In this document: positions 7,946 through 16,953 of the stretch, piece after piece
Numbering within the stretch: the first letter of the stretch is position 1
Layout: each line of letters starts with the position of its first letter
Source: Psychromonas sp. Urea-02u-13
GTDB lineage: Bacteria > Pseudomonadota > Gammaproteobacteria > Enterobacterales > Psychromonadaceae
DNA length: 64,000 bases
Direction of reading: 5' to 3'
NCBI RefSeq assembly: GCF_002835995.1
Contig: NZ_PJBZ01000038.1
Span: 26,718-90,717, forward strand
Program-made: the position numbers and the translations under genes
The notes under the pieces: model-generated
Told to the model about the DNA's origin: nothing
Database searches by the model: none
The model's input: the letters and a program-made list of their open reading frames with translations, nothing else

Positions 7946-9601
7946 TTAAAAAGTCGCGCGTAATGCGGCAGTACGGTTGAATACTAAGTTATCTACCGTT
8001 GAATCTTTACTGTCTGTGCAGAAATACCCTTCACGCTCAAACTGATACGCTTTTTCAGCAACCGCTTCAACTAAGTTTATTTCAACAAAACCTTTCTGTA
8101 CCACTAATGATTCAGGGTTTAACGCAGTGTGAATGTTTTCTTCAGCAGCTGGGTTATCCACTAAAAATAGACGGTCATAAATACGGAACTCAGCAGGTTT
8201 ATTGATTTTTGCATCAACCCAATGAATAACACCTTTTACTTTACGGCCATCTTCAGGATTTTTACCTAAGGTGTCTGCATCATAAGTACAGTGAACTTCT
8301 GTAATATTACCCGCTTCATCAGTTTTAAAATCATCAGCACGAATAACATAAGCATTACGTAAACGTACTTCTTTGTTCAATTTAAGGCGCTTGTATTGCT
8401 TATTACCGACTTCTTTAAAGTCAGCACGGTCAATGTATAACTCGCGAGAGAAAGGTAACGTACGTGTGCCCATGCTTTCATCTTTAGGATGACACGGTGC
8501 AATCAGTTGCTCACTTTTGTCTTCATCGTAGTTAGTAATGATCACTTTAATCGGATCTAATACCGCCATTGCGCGAGGTCCATTTGCTTCAAGATCTTCA
8601 CGTACACAAGCTTCTAATGAAGCAAGTTCAACTGTATTTTCTTGTTTAGTGACACCAATACGTTTTGAGAATTCACGTAATGACGCAGCAGGGTAACCAC
8701 GGCGACGCATCCCAGAAATCGTAGGCATACGTGGGTCATCCCAACCAGTTACGATATTTTCATCGATTAATGCTTTCAACTTACGCTTAGACGTTAGTGT
8801 GTATTGCAGGTTTAAACGAGAAAACTCAATTTGACGCGGCTTCGCTTCAATACTGATGTTTTCTAATACCCAGTTGTACAGTGGACGATGATCTTCAAAT
8901 TCTAAGGTACATAAGCTGTGTGTTATGCCTTCAATCGCATCCGAAATACAGTGCGTAAAGTCGTACATTGGGTAGATGCACCATTTATCAGCTGTTTGAT
9001 GATGGTGTGCAAAACGAATACGGTAAATAACCGGATCACGCATCTTCATATTAGGCGATGCCATATCGATTTTAGCGCGAAGCATCATCGAACCTTCTTC
9101 AAACTCCCCCGCACGCATACGTGTAAACAAATCTAGATTGTCAGCAATTGAGCGATTTCTGAATGGGCTATCTTTACCCGGAGAGGTTAAATTACCGCGA
9201 TATTCACGTGTTTGCTCTGCATTTAATTCACAGACATAAGCTTTGCCAGTTTCAATTAGTTCAACAGCAAACGCGTATAATTGATCAAAGTAGTTTGAAG
9301 AATAACGGACTTCACCTTGCCATTTAAAACCTAACCAAGACACGTCTTTTTGAATTGCATGAACAAAATCAACATCTTCTTTAACCGGGTTTGTATCATC
9401 AAAACGTAAGTTACAAGCTGCATTTGCATAATCGTTAGCAATACCAAAATTTAGGCAGATAGATTTTGCATGACCTATATGTAAATAGCCATTTGGCTCA
9501 GGCGGAAAGCGTGTCTGGATAGACTGATGTTTGCCCGTTTGTAGATCTTCATCGAGAATATTACGAATAAAATTGCTTGGGCTAGTGTCTACCTGAGTCA
9601 T
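7946..9601 (-). CDS. glnS: Glutamine--tRNA ligase
   Basis: A 551-residue class I aminoacyl-tRNA synthetase that charges tRNA-Gln with glutamine and ATP. The ATP-binding signature [16 protein letters not shown] has HIGH at residues 41-44, and the KMSKS-type loop is LTSKRKL. Anticodon-binding beta barrels follow, with [13 protein letters not shown] near the end. The length matches the family (E. coli about 554). It is transcribed alone, downstream of the nagE terminator and facing the exonuclease gene. Confidence 0.97.
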   Translation of the reverse strand: MTQVDTSPSNFIRNILDEDLQTGKHQSIQTRFPPEPNGYLHIGHAKSICLNFGIANDYANAACNLRFDDTNPVKEDVDFVHAIQKDVSWLGFKWQGEVRYSSNYFDQLYAFAVELIETGKAYVCELNAEQTREYRGNLTSPGKDSPFRNRSIADNLDLFTRMRAGEFEEGSMMLRAKIDMASPNMKMRDPVIYRIRFAHHHQTADKWCIYPMYDFTHCISDAIEGITHSLCTLEFEDHRPLYNWVLENISIEAKPRQIEFSRLNLQYTLTSKRKLKALIDENIVTGWDDPRMPTISGMRRRGYPAASLREFSKRIGVTKQENTVELASLEACVREDLEANGPRAMAVLDPIKVIITNYDEDKSEQLIAPCHPKDESMGTRTLPFSRELYIDRADFKEVGNKQYKRLKLNKEVRLRNAYVIRADDFKTDEAGNITEVHCTYDADTLGKNPEDGRKVKGVIHWVDAKINKPAEFRIYDRLFLVDNPAAEENIHTALNPESLVVQKGFVEINLVEAVAEKAYQFEREGYFCTDSKDSTVDNLVFNRTAALRATF

Positions 9602-9691
9602 TGTCTACCTCTAAAATTAACTTATAAAAAAACAGAGAGCAATCATCTTATATTCTGTAACTAAGCTCAAGAGAAAAGGCAAATAGAGGGC

Positions 9692-9722
9692 AAAAAAAAA
9701 GACACTCCGAAGAGTGTCTTTA
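9692..9722 (-). terminator. Terminator of nagE
   Basis: Stem AAGACACTC/GAGTGTCTT (9699-9707, 9712-9720) with loop CGAA. On the minus strand it is followed by nine U from the A run at 9692-9700. Confidence 0.85.
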
Positions 9723-9765
9723 TAACGTTATCGATTAACAGCGATTAGCTGTCAAGATAATGAGA

Positions 9766-11226
9766 TTATTTTACAGCTTTCATGCGGTTAGCAATGCTTT
9801 CTGCTTGTGGACCGATGATAACCTGTAGGTTATTTTCGCCAAGCTTAACAACACCCATCGCACCAAGACCTTTAAGTTCAGCTTCGCTTACTACGCTACG
9901 GTCTTTTAATGTAAGACGTAGACGTGTAATACAAGCGTCAATTACTTCAAGGTTATCAATGCCACCAAGTGCAGCAACATATTGATTAGCTAATTCGTTA
10001 GCATCTTCTTTGCCAGCAGCTACTTTCGGAGCATCAGCTTCTTCTTCTTCACGACCAGGAGTCTTAAGATCCATGCCTTTAATTAGCGCTAGGAATATGA
10101 AGTAGTAGATTGCGAAGAATGCAATACCTTGAACAATTAGCATGTACCATTGTTTAGCAAGAGGATTTTGTGAAGAAAGAACCATATCCACAAGACCAGC
10201 TGAGAAACCAAAACCAGCCATCCATTCCATGCTTGCAGCGAAGTATACTGAAACACCTGTTAGCAATGCGTGAATTACGTAAAGCAAAGGAGCAGCGAAC
10301 ATGAATGAGAATTCAAGAGGTTCTGTAACACCTGTAAAGAATGAAGATAAAGAAGCAGCAAGCATGATAGATGCTACTTTTTCTTTGTTTTCAACTTTTG
10401 CAGCGCTGTAAATAGCAAGTGCAGCACCAGGAAGACCAAACATCATGATTGGGAAGAAACCAGCTTGATACATACCAGTTTTACCAATGATAGCCGTACC
10501 TGCATCGATACCAGACTGACCACTTAGGAAGTTTGGAATATCGTTAATACCAGCAACGTCAAACCAGAACACAGAGTTAAGTGCATGGTGAAGACCAACA
10601 GGAATTAATAGACGGTTAAAGAATGCGTAGATACCAGCACCAACTTCACCAAGTCCTGCAATCGTTTCACCGAAATGCTGTAGACCAGAGAAGATAACAG
10701 GCCATACTGCCATTAGTACAAACGAAACAACAATCATTACAACTGAAACAACGATTGGTACTAAACGACGACCAGAGAAGAACGCTAGCGCTTTATGTAA
10801 TTCAACACCAGAGAACTTGTTGTATAGCTCAGCAGAAATAATACCTACTAAGATACCAACGAATTGGTTGTTAATTTTGTTGAATGCGAATGGCACATCA
10901 GCGGCTGGAATGCCCTGAATTTGCGCAACAGCACCAGGAGAAAGAAGTGTAGTAACTACTAAGAAACCCACTAAGCCAGAAAGTGCAGCTGCACCGTCTT
11001 TATCTTTAGACATACCGTAAGCAACACCTACTGCAAACAATACAGACATGTTATCAATTACAGCAGCACCTGCTTTAATTAAAAATGCAGCCATCGGTGA
11101 ACCACCACCCCAGCCATTTGGATCGATCCAGTAACCAATACCCATTAAAATTGCAGCTGCTGGTAAAACAGCAACAGGAACCATTAAGGCTCTACCTACT
11201 TTTTGCATGTAACCAAGAATATTCAC
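9766..11226 (-). CDS. nagE: PTS N-acetylglucosamine transporter EIIBC
   Basis: A 486-residue phosphotransferase permease that imports GlcNAc and phosphorylates it to GlcNAc-6-P. The membrane EIIC domain occupies about 1-390 (opening QKVGRALMVPVAVLPAAAI; PVGLHHALNSVFWF and SSFFTGVTEPLEFSFMF are characteristic of the glucose/GlcNAc group). An acidic linker leads to EIIB with phosphocysteine Cys432 in DACITRLRLTL. Unlike the E. coli protein it lacks a fused EIIA, so a separate EIIA-Glc must supply phosphate. It is divergent from nagB-nagA, the classical arrangement that lets NagC repress both sides from the shared intergenic region. AGGAG lies just before the ATG. Confidence 0.94.
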   Translation of the reverse strand: MNILGYMQKVGRALMVPVAVLPAAAILMGIGYWIDPNGWGGGSPMAAFLIKAGAAVIDNMSVLFAVGVAYGMSKDKDGAAALSGLVGFLVVTTLLSPGAVAQIQGIPAADVPFAFNKINNQFVGILVGIISAELYNKFSGVELHKALAFFSGRRLVPIVVSVVMIVVSFVLMAVWPVIFSGLQHFGETIAGLGEVGAGIYAFFNRLLIPVGLHHALNSVFWFDVAGINDIPNFLSGQSGIDAGTAIIGKTGMYQAGFFPIMMFGLPGAALAIYSAAKVENKEKVASIMLAASLSSFFTGVTEPLEFSFMFAAPLLYVIHALLTGVSVYFAASMEWMAGFGFSAGLVDMVLSSQNPLAKQWYMLIVQGIAFFAIYYFIFLALIKGMDLKTPGREEEEADAPKVAAGKEDANELANQYVAALGGIDNLEVIDACITRLRLTLKDRSVVSEAELKGLGAMGVVKLGENNLQVIIGPQAESIANRMKAVK

Positions 11227-11372
11227 TATTAACTCTCCTAAAGTTTGATTATTCGGGTGATTTTAAATTTTTATTATGGATTTATTTAACAGTCCTAAAG
11301 AGCATGCGGTTAAAAAATCTATTGATGACTCTAAAGACTTTCTTACCCTACGCAAATCAAAACAAGCTCTTT

Positions 11373-11394
11373 TGTGATAATAATCAACTATAAT
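11373..11394 (+). promoter_or_regulatory. Candidate CRP half-palindrome and -10 in the nagE-nagB region
   Basis: TGTGATAATAATCAAC at 11373-11388 matches 8 of 10 conserved CRP bases (TGTGA-N6-TCACA), and it runs directly into TATAAT at 11389-11394. The nag divergon of enterics is cAMP-CRP activated. However, the overlap with the -10 on this strand does not fit an activating position for nagB, so it may serve nagE or be fortuitous. I could not identify a convincing NagC box by eye. Confidence 0.35.
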
Positions 11395-11450
11395 GGCGTT
11401 TTTATTGCAAATGTGGTGGTAAGTTAAACAAACTTAATTTACGCTACGCA

Positions 11451-11466
11451 TTAACTATATAGTTAA
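11451..11466. promoter_or_regulatory. Perfect 16-bp palindrome upstream of nagB
   Basis: TTAACTATATAGTTAA, a perfect palindrome that ends 10 bp before the nagB ribosome-binding site (GGAG at 11477-11480). The position would suit an operator or a 5' RNA hairpin; the bound factor is unknown. Confidence 0.4.
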
Positions 11467-11486
11467 CTCAAACTTTGGAGAAGAAA

Positions 11487-12287
11487 ATGCGTTTAATCCC
11501 TCTTAACTCGGCACCTGATGTTGGCCTTTGGTCAGCTCGTTACATTGTTAATGTAATTAACAAATTTGCACCTACAGCGGAACGCCCATTTGTTTTAGGC
11601 CTACCAACAGGTGGAACGCCACTATCTACTTACAAGCGTTTGATTGAATTACATAAAGCTGGCGAAGTAAGTTTTGCTAACGTAGTTACCTTCAATATGG
11701 ATGAATATGTAGGTATCGAACCATCACATCCAGAAAGCTACTACAACTTTATGCACAGTAACTTTTTCAGACATATTGATATCCAAGCAAAAAACATCAA
11801 CCTATTAGATGGTCTTGCTGCTGATCTAGAAGCTGAATGCCAACGTTACGAAGATAAAATTAAAAGCTACGGTCAAATTAACCTATTTATGGGTGGCATT
11901 GGCACTGATGGTCATATCGCATTTAATGAACCAGCTTCATCATTAGCTTCTCGTACACGTATCAAAACATTAACGCCAGATACACGTATCGCTAACTCTC
12001 GTTTCTTCGATAACGATATCAACCAAGTACCAAAAGTAGCATTAACGATTGGTGTTGGTACATTGCTTGACGCACAAGAAATTCTTATTCTTGTAACTGG
12101 CCATAACAAAGCATTAGCGCTTCAAGCGGCTGTTGAAGGTTCTGTAAATCACATGTGGACGGTTTCAGCACTACAACTTCACCCTAAAGCGATTATCGCT
12201 TGTGATGAAGGCGCAACAATGGAGCTTAAAGTGAAAACACTTAAGTACTTCACTGAGCTAGAAGCTGACAACATCGGTAACCTATAA
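11487..12287 (+). CDS. nagB: Glucosamine-6-phosphate deaminase
   Basis: A 266-residue cytosolic enzyme that converts glucosamine-6-P to fructose-6-P and ammonia, the last step of amino-sugar entry into glycolysis. It is nearly colinear with the E. coli hexameric allosteric enzyme: phosphate loop [22 protein letters not shown] with the catalytic Asp, and [18 protein letters not shown] with His and Glu. I chose the ATG at 11487 because it follows GGAG by 6 nt and gives exactly the family start MRLIPL; an in-frame TTG 12 nt upstream lies inside the ribosome site. It is the first gene of the nagBA unit. Confidence 0.97.
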   Translation: MRLIPLNSAPDVGLWSARYIVNVINKFAPTAERPFVLGLPTGGTPLSTYKRLIELHKAGEVSFANVVTFNMDEYVGIEPSHPESYYNFMHSNFFRHIDIQAKNINLLDGLAADLEAECQRYEDKIKSYGQINLFMGGIGTDGHIAFNEPASSLASRTRIKTLTPDTRIANSRFFDNDINQVPKVALTIGVGTLLDAQEILILVTGHNKALALQAAVEGSVNHMWTVSALQLHPKAIIACDEGATMELKVKTLKYFTELEADNIGNL

Positions 12288-12301
12288 AGGCTACCAACTA
12301 A

Positions 12302-12362
12302 CGGGGACAAGGCTTTAGCCTTGCAAATTGCTTGACAATCGCGGGGTTAAAACCCCGTCCCC
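12302..12362. repeat. Branched palindromic element between nagB and nagA
   Basis: An outer stem GGGGAC (12303-12308) pairs with GTCCCC (12357-12362) and encloses two hairpins: CAAGGCT/AGCCTTG (12308-12323) and CGGGGTT/AACCCCG (12342-12357). C12308 and G12357 are shared between adjacent stems. The fold is a three- or four-way junction rather than a terminator, as no T run follows. It sits inside an operon, so it may tune nagA against nagB by RNA processing, or it may be an interspersed REP-like repeat. Confidence 0.6.
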
Positions 12363-12384
12363 TTTATTTCTCTTAGGGGTTCCC

Positions 12385-13518
12385 ATGTACGCATTAACCA
12401 ATTGCACAATCTACACAACACAGTCTGTATTAACAGACCACGCCGTTATTATTGAAAACGACTTAATCAAAAACATCGTTAGCAATACAGAGCTTGATTC
12501 AAGCATTGAAAAAATTGATTTAAATGGCGCAAACCTAAGCCCTGGTTTTATCGACTTGCAACTTAATGGTTGTGGTGGCGTAATGCTAAATGGCGCAGAA
12601 ACCCAAGAAACACTTGAAATAATGCAAGCTGCCAATCTAAAATCGGGTACAACAAGTTACCTACCTACTTTTATTACTGATGCTGATGAAGGCATTAAAC
12701 GTGTTTTAAAAGTCGCACGTAGCTACATTGATAAAACACCGAATGAAGTATTAGGTCTGCATTTAGAAGGTCCTTACCTCTGTATTGAGAAAAAAGGTAT
12801 TCACCGCCCTGAGTTTATTCGTAAACCTGACGCAGACATGATTGACCTTATCTGTAAAAACAGCGACATTGTTAGCATGCTAACACTTGCTCCAGAAAAC
12901 AGTCCTGCTGAAGTAGTTAGACAATTAAGCGAGAGCAATATTGTTGTTTCATTGGGTCATACCAATGCCACGTATGCACAAGCAAAAGTTGCTATTGATA
13001 ACGGTGCAAGCTGTGCCACTCATCTATTTAACGCAATGAGCGCAATTACAGGTCGTGAACCTGGTGTTGTTGGCGCTATCTATGATACTAATATTTACGC
13101 TGGTGTGATTGTTGATGGTTTCCATGTTGCTTACGAAAATGTACGCATTTCTAAAAAGATCATGGGTGAAAAACTATTTTTAGTGACTGATGCAACAGCA
13201 CCCGCTGGCGCAAATATTGAGTCGTTTGATTTTGTTGGCACCACGGTTTATTACAAAGACGGTAAATGCTTTGGTGCAGACGGCACATTAGGCGGTTCTG
13301 CAGTAACGATGATCGAATCTGTTGAACAAACAGTTAAATTTGTAGGCATCGAACTAGAAGAAGCTATTCGCATGGCAACGCTGTACCCTGCAAAAGCAAT
13401 CTCAGTAGAAGACAAACTTGGTAGCATCGAAGCAGGTAAAATTGCTAACCTTGCTATCTTTAACAACGATTACAAAGTAAACGCAACGGTTGTTAATGGT
13501 GTTTATAAAGCATCATAA
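12385..13518 (+). CDS. nagA: N-acetylglucosamine-6-phosphate deacetylase
   Basis: A 377-residue amidohydrolase that removes acetate from GlcNAc-6-P and feeds NagB. Visible metal and catalytic motifs: [16 protein letters not shown] (metal Glu), SLGHTNATY and CATHLFNAM (metal His residues), and [10 protein letters not shown] with the catalytic Asp. The start at 12385 follows AGGGG by 5 nt and matches the family length. An upstream in-frame TTG at 12328 would add 19 residues translated from the palindromic element and is rejected. Acetate released here could be used by the Acs encoded at 18908. Confidence 0.96.
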   Translation: MYALTNCTIYTTQSVLTDHAVIIENDLIKNIVSNTELDSSIEKIDLNGANLSPGFIDLQLNGCGGVMLNGAETQETLEIMQAANLKSGTTSYLPTFITDADEGIKRVLKVARSYIDKTPNEVLGLHLEGPYLCIEKKGIHRPEFIRKPDADMIDLICKNSDIVSMLTLAPENSPAEVVRQLSESNIVVSLGHTNATYAQAKVAIDNGASCATHLFNAMSAITGREPGVVGAIYDTNIYAGVIVDGFHVAYENVRISKKIMGEKLFLVTDATAPAGANIESFDFVGTTVYYKDGKCFGADGTLGGSAVTMIESVEQTVKFVGIELEEAIRMATLYPAKAISVEDKLGSIEAGKIANLAIFNNDYKVNATVVNGVYKAS

Positions 13519-13566
13519 TTATAATGAACGATACTAAATAAGTGTTCATTACATTAGTATGACGAT

Positions 13567-13606
13567 GATTCAGCCCACCTACGAGCCTTCATAGGTGGGC
13601 TGAATC
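13567..13606 (+). terminator. Strong stem-loop after nagA
   Basis: A 15-bp perfect stem GATTCAGCCCACCTA (13567-13581) with its complement at 13592-13606 and a 10-nt loop. Only a poor T run follows, so it may act as a 3' end stabiliser with partial read-through into nagC. Confidence 0.6.
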
Positions 13607-13652
13607 AATTAAATTCTTTGGCCAATAATTAAAACCTCAACATAGGTATTAT

Positions 13653-14885
13653 ATGCAACAATTAAATTCAAAACCCACTTCAAGTGTTGCTAATATCGAT
13701 CTGATTAAACAGGTTAATTGCGCCATCATTTACAAAGTCATCGAGCAACATGCGCCCATTTCTCGTGTAAAAATAGCAAAAGTGAGCAAGCTTGCTCCTG
13801 CGAGTGTGACTAAAATAACACGTTATCTCATCGAAAGCGGCATTGTCACGGAAACCGAACGCCAAGCATCGACAGGTGGCCGTTGCGCTATCTCTCTTGC
13901 ACCCAACGCTAAAAACATCAACGTTATCGCGATCAAAATAGGTCGTAAGCTTCTTTCTCTCAGTATCTACAATTTAACGGGCCACAAGTCCGTTGATAGA
14001 CGTATTAATGTTGAAGATAAAACCGGCGCTCAGCTCATCACTTTATTACAGACAGAAATTCAAACATTAATCGATGATGAACAACAGCAAGGTAATCAGG
14101 TATCAGCCCTCTCTGTTACGCTTTCTGGATTGATCGACCCTAAACAAGGGAAGGTAATTTATACCGCCCTGAATAAGCTCAACAATGTCGCACTGGTGGA
14201 TATTTTAGAAGAAAAATTCAATATCCCCACTTTTATCGGTAACCATACCCGCGCATTAGCATTAGCTGAACACTACTTTGGTACGACACAAGAAAACCAA
14301 GACTCGATTGTGATCAGTATTCATCATGGTGTAGGTTCAGGCATTATCATTCAAGGAAAAGTGTTATTAGGTGTTAACTGCAATATCGGGGAAATTGGCC
14401 ATATTCAAGTTAATCCGATAGGCAAACAATGCCATTGTGGTAACTTTGGATGCCTTGAAACGGAAGTTGGCGATACGGTTATTGTTGAAAAAGTGCAACA
14501 GGCAATCGCACAAGGAGCAAGTACCTCTCTTGACAGCGAAATATTAACCATAGACAGTATCTATCAAGCGGCAGCCACAGGTGATCCTCTGTGCGAGCAA
14601 GTAGTCGCAAAAGCAGCAAGCTACTTAGGTAAAACTATCGCGATACTGATCAATATGCTTAACCCTGAAAAAATAGTCATCGCAGGAAAAATAACAGCCG
14701 CACAAAACACACTATTTAATGCCATTCAACAATGTATCGTGCACCAATCTTTACCAGACTTTCAAAAAAGAGTCGTTATTTCTACTTCAGAATTACATGC
14801 AGACTCAACTATCGCTTCATTTTCTTTAATCAAACAAGCAATTTACGAAGGTGATCTTCTGCAGAAGATGCGCATTAAAATTTAA
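13653..14885 (+). CDS. nagC: NagC-type ROK repressor of GlcNAc genes
   Basis: A 410-residue transcription factor. The N-terminal winged helix-turn-helix (about residues 35-75) includes KVSKLAPASVTKITRYL. A ROK sugar-binding domain follows, with a hinge around IGNHTRALALAEHYFG and the ROK zinc motif HCGNFGCLETEVG. GlcNAc-6-P is the inducer known for NagC; here it should release nagE and nagBA. The length equals E. coli NagC (406). It lies 134 bp after nagA behind a strong hairpin, so it can have its own promoter. It faces the NRDE gene with a gap of 12 bp. Confidence 0.93.
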   Translation: MQQLNSKPTSSVANIDLIKQVNCAIIYKVIEQHAPISRVKIAKVSKLAPASVTKITRYLIESGIVTETERQASTGGRCAISLAPNAKNINVIAIKIGRKLLSLSIYNLTGHKSVDRRINVEDKTGAQLITLLQTEIQTLIDDEQQQGNQVSALSVTLSGLIDPKQGKVIYTALNKLNNVALVDILEEKFNIPTFIGNHTRALALAEHYFGTTQENQDSIVISIHHGVGSGIIIQGKVLLGVNCNIGEIGHIQVNPIGKQCHCGNFGCLETEVGDTVIVEKVQQAIAQGASTSLDSEILTIDSIYQAAATGDPLCEQVVAKAASYLGKTIAILINMLNPEKIVIAGKITAAQNTLFNAIQQCIVHQSLPDFQKRVVISTSELHADSTIASFSLIKQAIYEGDLLQKMRIKI

Positions 14886-14897
14886 AGCCACTATTGC

Positions 14898-15599
14898 TTA
14901 AACCCGAGAGAGTACCGAGAAGCTTTGTTGATTATCCAAGTAGTCAACATACTCAAATTCAATTTCTTTAGCGATACTAATACGACTAAAACTAACCGTT
15001 TTTGCATCTACACGCGACATTTTTACCGACAACTTACCTTCCTGTTGCTGTGACTGGTGGTAACTTAATAGTTGCTTCGCAGTAGGGTTTACAGAAGTAA
15101 CTATTTTGTTGAATGCTATTTTCCGCGCCAGATAAACTTGATCATAATCCACACCCGATGAAGTAATCGGTAATGTTTGCACAAGCTCAGTTAAACACTC
15201 ACCATTCCATTGGAAACAATGTAGCTTGTTATTTTCAAGCGTTAAATCAGGTGCAAAAACACATAACTGAAATGCTTGATAACAATTTAATATCATGCCC
15301 CTTAATACTTCAATTACCTTGTCTGGTTTTTTCAATAACGTCAGTATTATTTCACCTCGACTATTAAAGTGGTCGGTAGACGTCTTTTTTTCCGCTTGGT
15401 AATAATTAAGTAATGCGAGGGATAATCCACTCTTATGTACTGCCAGCCAAGTACCTTTACCAGCAGGATCAATAGGATAAATTGCATTAAGATTTCGGTT
15501 AATTTGAGGAGGTAATGCTTGAGCCCGACTACGCTGTTCATCTCGATTAAAGAACAACTCATAACCTGTTTTAGTTAAACGGTAGGTTAACGTACACAT
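14898..15599 (-). CDS. NRDE (TANGO2-like) family protein
   Basis: A 233-residue protein that opens MCTLTYRLTKTGYELFFNRD. The Cys at position 2 and the NRDE motif define the NRDE/TANGO2 family, which has an N-terminal-nucleophile hydrolase-like fold. The biochemical role in bacteria is unknown; the eukaryotic relative affects Golgi organisation and heme or lipid handling. Its ATG lies inside the end of the upstream DinB-like gene (13-bp overlap), so the two are probably co-transcribed and coupled. No signal peptide is visible. Confidence 0.8.
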   Translation of the reverse strand: MCTLTYRLTKTGYELFFNRDEQRSRAQALPPQINRNLNAIYPIDPAGKGTWLAVHKSGLSLALLNYYQAEKKTSTDHFNSRGEIILTLLKKPDKVIEVLRGMILNCYQAFQLCVFAPDLTLENNKLHCFQWNGECLTELVQTLPITSSGVDYDQVYLARKIAFNKIVTSVNPTAKQLLSYHQSQQQEGKLSVKMSRVDAKTVSFSRISIAKEIEFEYVDYLDNQQSFSVLSRV

Positions 15600-16156
15600 T
15601 TTTTATCACTTATTTTTTTGTTACTTATATTCTCAATTTTATTAGTCTTTAAATTTTCATTGCTACGCAGAAACGTCGCGGTTGCTGGTGCAATACCAAA
15701 TTTATCCGGCGTGGAAATTTGTTGTGCTTTAGATATTTGCTGAATCATTGCAAAGTGATGTATTGCATGAGCCCCTACAAAAATAAGCTCTCTTGCGAGT
15801 GTAGTCTCAACCACTTCAATCTGTTTTTTTACAACACAAACTTCTGTTGAAAGCTTTATTGTTTGTTGCAACTGTTGTGGAGAAAGCGAATTGAGGAAGG
15901 ACTCTATTTCAGAGATTAACGACAGAGCAGCAGAAGTTTCACTTTCAACTACCCCACCACGGCTACGTTTATCATAATCGATACAACCTACTTTTAAGCC
16001 ATCAATAATTGCTAGATAGTGGTCCAAGATATGACGGATATGCGCGCCAGCGGAGCTAATAAACAGTGGGCTTACAATTTGAGAATATAATAAAGGAGTA
16101 ACGGTTTGCAGATAAACTTTGGCTTGCGCTAATATATTTATTTGGCTCTTAATCAT
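15587..16156 (-). CDS. DinB-like four-helix metal-binding protein
   Basis: A 189-residue helical protein with histidine clusters GAHIRHILDHYLAI (about residues 34-47) and GAHAIHHFAM (about 130-139), the usual triad of DinB/YfiT-like putative metalloenzymes. Family members bind a divalent metal and may act in thiol-dependent transfer, but the substrate here is unknown. It overlaps the downstream NRDE gene by 13 bp. The C-terminal 25 residues are lysine- and asparagine-rich and look disordered. Confidence 0.7.
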   Translation of the reverse strand: MIKSQINILAQAKVYLQTVTPLLYSQIVSPLFISSAGAHIRHILDHYLAIIDGLKVGCIDYDKRSRGGVVESETSAALSLISEIESFLNSLSPQQLQQTIKLSTEVCVVKKQIEVVETTLARELIFVGAHAIHHFAMIQQISKAQQISTPDKFGIAPATATFLRSNENLKTNKIENISNKKISDKKCVR

Positions 16157-16227
16157 AGAAAGGGACTCTTTGTATTCATAGTGTTAATAACCATAACATA
16201 TCAATACAAAGCACTTTACTCTTTTAT

Positions 16228-16953
16228 CTAATCTGTGAATAGAGAAGCTAATTCAGCATTATCGATGCGACCGAGATTTTCCCAACCATCGGAAACGGTA
16301 GAAATACGCTCCCCAGATTGTTGACCAGAACCATTTGCATAAAAAATCGGAGGGTCAATAGATCTTGCATCATCTCCCCCATTACCTACCGAATGCACTG
16401 CTGTTGAATGAAAAATCTGACTGTTATAAATAACATAGGCATCGTTTTTATAACCCATATTTGCTTCAAAATACCCTACTTTATTTGTTTTTAATAAATT
16501 ATCGATGGTGTTCTCAAAACCGTCACCTGTATTTTCCCCGTAAGCATCCAGTAACATAGCAAGAGAGATTTGCTCAGAATACATAAAGGTCTGATCAGCT
16601 CCAATTGCATCACTCCAAGTAATACTCAACTCAACCGTACGAATATCATCACCTCCGCCAGTAACTGGTTCAACACTCCACAGCAACCCAAAAGAAGTAT
16701 TCCCGATAGTAATAGCCTCAGGGGTGTTTGTATCATCGAGTTTATCAACCTCAGCAATCGTTTGTAATTCCATTACCTCAGCAAACTTTTCCGTTGCTAA
16801 CTCAACAACTGCCGTATGAGAAAAATTATCACGATTTTGATCTCCCACTAACTTTTGCAAGCCGGATATATTAACAGCGGCAATGCTCACAACAAATAGA
16901 GAAACTAATATTTCAACGAGCGAAAAACCTAAATGGTTATATTTTATTAGCAT
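16228..16953 (-). CDS. PilV-like minor pilin with a possible carbohydrate-binding tail
   Basis: A 241-residue type IV prepilin-like protein. The prepilin peptidase site is G then FSLVEILVSLFVVSIAA, with Glu at +5 of the mature protein, followed by a pilin-type helix. Residues about 165-235 carry NDAYVIYNSQIFHST and SDGWENLG. The spacing (aromatic - YVIYNSQIF - GWENLG) recalls CBM5/12-like chitin-binding modules such as those at 46862-47001. This similarity is by eye only. The start at 16953 is chosen because ATG overlaps the upstream stop (TAATG) and follows GGAGGG; the longer frame to 16968 has no better signal. It is translationally coupled to the PilX-like gene. Confidence 0.7.
   Translation of the reverse strand: MLIKYNHLGFSLVEILVSLFVVSIAAVNISGLQKLVGDQNRDNFSHTAVVELATEKFAEVMELQTIAEVDKLDDTNTPEAITIGNTSFGLLWSVEPVTGGGDDIRTVELSITWSDAIGADQTFMYSEQISLAMLLDAYGENTGDGFENTIDNLLKTNKVGYFEANMGYKNDAYVIYNSQIFHSTAVHSVGNGGDDARSIDPPIFYANGSGQQSGERISTVSDGWENLGRIDNAELASLFTD

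Noticed and set aside
11085..11393. Plus-strand frame of 102 codons over the nagE start and the nag control region
   Set aside because: It is antisense to nagE and runs through promoter DNA; composition is not protein-like.
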